Shown here one piece after another: positions 29,629 through 31,678 of a stretch of DNA of 31,678 nucleotides. The notes under the pieces were generated by a model, which saw nothing but the letters and a program-made list of their open reading frames with translations, was not told the origin of the DNA and ran no database searches. A program made the position numbers and the translations under genes. Every line of letters begins with the position of its first letter. Position 1 is the first letter of the stretch. Location of the stretch: contig JASLAX010000148.1 of assembly GCA_030146875.1 (NCBI GenBank), positions 1 to 31,678 of the forward strand, in the 5' to 3' direction. The stretch is from Longimicrobiaceae bacterium. GTDB taxonomy: Bacteria; Gemmatimonadota; Gemmatimonadetes; Longimicrobiales; Longimicrobiaceae.

Positions 29629-31678
29629 TGGTCGATGATCTCCGAGAGGATTTGCGCCGCGCGCGGATCGCGCGACTGCCCCAGCCAGAACAGCGCGCTC
29701 TTGCGCAGCTCGCCGTCGCGCTCCCGCCGCACGATGTCGATCAGCTTGTCGATGGCGGCCCGGTCGCCGCGCTGCGAGAGCGCGAAGATCGCCTGCGCCT
29801 TCAGCTCGCGGCCCTCCAGCCGGTCGTACAGCGCCGACAGCTCGGCCACCGGCACCCCCGACTGGCCCGCCGAGAAGATGGCCTGCTTCCGCACCGATAC
29901 CGGCTGCCGCGCGTCCTGCGCGACCGCGAGCAGGAAGCCTCTGCTCTCCCGGGTCTGCGAGAGCGAGAAGAGCACCTTCTCCCTCAGCGCGGCGTCGTCC
30001 AGCCGCCCGAAGAGCGTGCGCAGGTACTCCGCGCTCTCGGCCGTCCCGCGCTGCCCGATCCAGAAGATGGCCGCCTCGCGCACCTTGCGGTTCGGGTTCC
30101 GCTCCGCCGCCTCGCGCAGCAGCGGCCCCGCCCGGGCGCTGCGGTGCTGCGAGAGCGCGTAGACCGCCTTCTCCTGCAGGCCCTGGTCGGCGGAGGTGCG
30201 GAGGATGTCGGAGAGGATGTCCACCGCGCGCTCCGTTCCCACCTGCGACAGCCAGAACACCGCCGCCTCCCGCACCGCCCTGCTCGGGTCCTCCCTGGCG
30301 ATGCCCAGCATCACCTCCTCCGTGCCCGAGGTGCGCTTCTGCGCCAGCAGGAAGACGGCGTGCGCGCGGAGCTTCTCCGAGCAGGCGTCGCGGCGGGCCA
30401 GGACCCGGCGCAGGATGGGCGCGGCCTGCTCCGCGTCCATGTGGAGGAGCGCGTTCAGCGCGGCCAGGCGGTTGTCGTCGTCGCCGCCGCGCTCGCACGG
30501 CTCGCCGGCCTGCGCGGTGACCCGCCGCGCCGCGCGGGCGTCGCCGCCGCGCGCCAGCTCGCCGCGGATGCGGGCGGCCAACTCCAGCGCGTCATCGCGG
30601 GTGGCGGCGCTCGGATGGTCGCGGAGCTGCGCCTCGATTCCGTCCAACGCGGTGCGCAGCTGATCTATCCCCCCAATGCGATAACGCGCGAACGCCTCCC
30701 AGTACATGGCATCCGGCGTGTACCGGCTGCGCGGGTGCCGCTGGCGTACCTGCTGGAAGAGCCGTGTGGCGGGAACGAAGTCGTCGCCGCCAACGGCTTC
30801 GCGCGCCTGGCGGTACAATGCGCTGGCGGGGTCGCGCGGAAATTCGGTGGAGGCGCGCGATTCGTCGGGGTTCGTGGACTCCATTAGGTGCTCCTGCACG
30901 CGCCCCATCGGCGGCGACAACTCGCCGCGCACCAGCGGGCGTTCGCGGCCGGCGGTGACGCTCGGCGCCACAGCGGCCACTGCGACGAGCACCGCAAGAG
31001 CGGCGGCCACGCGTATGCCGGCCGGCAGCTCCGTGGAGGGGCGCCACGCGGCCAGCCGCTCCACGCGGCGCAGCAACGACGATCCGCCCTCGGCCATGGC
31101 CAGCGTGCCGGCCGGGATGGGGTCGCGGCCGGGCGCCACCCAGGAAGCCACCTGCGCCAGGCACCGGGCCAGGTCGAGCGGCGAACCGGTCTGCCGCGCC
31201 GCCCACTCGTCGCACAGGAACTCCGCGGACTCGCGGATGCGGCGGCGCGCCAGGCGATTGAGGGGCTGGAAGAAGAGCACCGCGTTCACCACCGCGGCGG
31301 CGAGGTGCCATAGCGGGTCGCGCCAAACCAGGTGGGCGAGCTCGTGCGCGAGGGCGGCGCGCTGCTGGTCGTGGTCCATCTCGCCCAGAAAGCGGGGCGG
31401 CACGCAGATCTCCGCGCAGCCCAGGGCCAGCGGCGTGGGGGCGGCATCGGAGGCGCTCAGGCGCACGGCCATCCAGACGCCGGCGTTGCGGCGCAGCTCA
31501 GCGAGCGTGCCCAGCACCGCCCCGTCCGCCACCTCGAGCCGCTGCCGCAGCATGCGCCGGACCTTCAGCTGCCGCCACGCCAGACGCCCGAGCAGCACCG
31601 CAGCGATGGCGATCCACAGCGCGAGCAGGATGCTGCTCAAGGGCGGTGGGCGAATGGAGTTCACCGGGCCCACCAGTG
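29625..31678 (-). CDS. M56 (BlaR1-type) membrane metallopeptidase fused to TPR-like and HEAT-like repeats; N terminus off window
   Basis: The frame is open to the right edge, so the N terminus is missing; the GTG near 31673 is probably not the real start. About 680 residues are visible. Order: a membrane helix (ILLALWIAIAAVLLGRLAW), the zinc peptidase motif HELAH with the downstream ESAEFLCDEWAA ligand region, two further membrane helices (the last near RVAAALAVLVAVAAVAPSVT), a TPR-like part (ALYRQAREAVGGDDFVPATRLFQQ), then seven or more HEAT-like repeats of about 31-35 residues (REAAVFWLSQVGTERAVDIL, LRKSALFWLGQSRDPRAAQI). BlaR1 relatives sense envelope signals and cleave a repressor. No sensor penicillin-binding domain is seen; the repeats seem to replace it. 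Any partner BlaI-type repressor would lie off the window. Confidence 0.85.
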   Translation of the reverse strand, partial: LVGPVNSIRPPPLSSILLALWIAIAAVLLGRLAWRQLKVRRMLRQRLEVADGAVLGTLAELRRNAGVWMAVRLSASDAAPTPLALGCAEICVPPRFLGEMDHDQQRAALAHELAHLVWRDPLWHLAAAVVNAVLFFQPLNRLARRRIRESAEFLCDEWAARQTGSPLDLARCLAQVASWVAPGRDPIPAGTLAMAEGGSSLLRRVERLAAWRPSTELPAGIRVAAALAVLVAVAAVAPSVTAGRERPLVRGELSPPMGRVQEHLMESTNPDESRASTEFPRDPASALYRQAREAVGGDDFVPATRLFQQVRQRHPRSRYTPDAMYWEAFARYRIGGIDQLRTALDGIEAQLRDHPSAATRDDALELAARIRGELARGGDARAARRVTAQAGEPCERGGDDDNRLAALNALLHMDAEQAAPILRRVLARRDACSEKLRAHAVFLLAQKRTSGTEEVMLGIAREDPSRAVREAAVFWLSQVGTERAVDILSDILRTSADQGLQEKAVYALSQHRSARAGPLLREAAERNPNRKVREAAIFWIGQRGTAESAEYLRTLFGRLDDAALREKVLFSLSQTRESRGFLLAVAQDARQPVSVRKQAIFSAGQSGVPVAELSALYDRLEGRELKAQAIFALSQRGDRAAIDKLIDIVRRERDGELRKSALFWLGQSRDPRAAQILSEIIDQ

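Overview
The window is GC-rich (visibly about 70%, except one island) and almost fully coding. Gene content (type IV pilus assembly genes of Gram-negative type, a lipoprotein, an acyl-CoA dehydrogenase operon, a type I restriction system, many GTG starts and four-base GTGA/ATGA gene overlaps) points to a Gram-negative soil-type bacterium. My best guess is a Gemmatimonadota member close to Longimicrobium. This is inference from gene style only; no rRNA or marker gene is present.

Region 1 (1-9168, minus strand) is a type IV pilus block. Reading in the direction of transcription, a candidate promoter at 6318-6290 leads into two GspH/FimT-like pseudopilins, PilV-, PilW- and PilX-like minor pilins, and then, behind a second good promoter at 2657-2629, pilM, pilN, pilO and the start of pilP or pilQ. 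Upstream lie a PilS-like histidine kinase and a PilR-like sigma-54 activator, which probably control pili. Two small genes (66 and 61 codons) lie at 8968-9524.

Region 2 (9525-15600) is the most unusual part. Ten tiny plus-strand genes (44-54 aa) encode peptides that all share a double-glycine leader: Leu at -12, Glu (once Gln) at -8, Gly-Gly at -2/-1. Seven of the ten predicted cores are short glycine-rich membrane helices. The genes form two groups (9891-10254 and 13961-15530) on either side of a minus-strand LytTR response regulator and a remarkable sensor protein made of two complete LytS-type histidine kinases fused in frame. The layout resembles the peptide pheromone/bacteriocin loci of Firmicutes (class II bacteriocin genes beside a kinase and LytTR regulator), but no exporter is in the window. 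I regard this as the candidate undescribed system.

Region 3 (15684-21317) holds a patatin-like lipase (plus) and, on the minus strand, an acyl-CoA dehydrogenase, a short-chain dehydrogenase and an aminoglycoside-phosphotransferase-fold protein coupled by GTGA overlaps, followed by a GT1 glycosyltransferase.

Region 4 (about 21448-28466) is a lower-GC type I restriction-modification island (hsdM, hsdS, a HEPN-motif protein, hsdR; all four overlapping). It is bounded by two direct repeats of about 275 bp, 7295 bp apart. The repeats contain the 5' end of the acyl-CoA dehydrogenase gene; the right copy leaves a 46-codon gene stump. The island therefore separates the dehydrogenase operon from its former upstream neighbours.

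Region 5 (28801-31678, minus) holds an M56 (BlaR1-type) membrane peptidase fused to TPR-like and HEAT-like repeats, cut by the window edge, and overlapping it a lipoprotein made of the same HEAT-like repeats.
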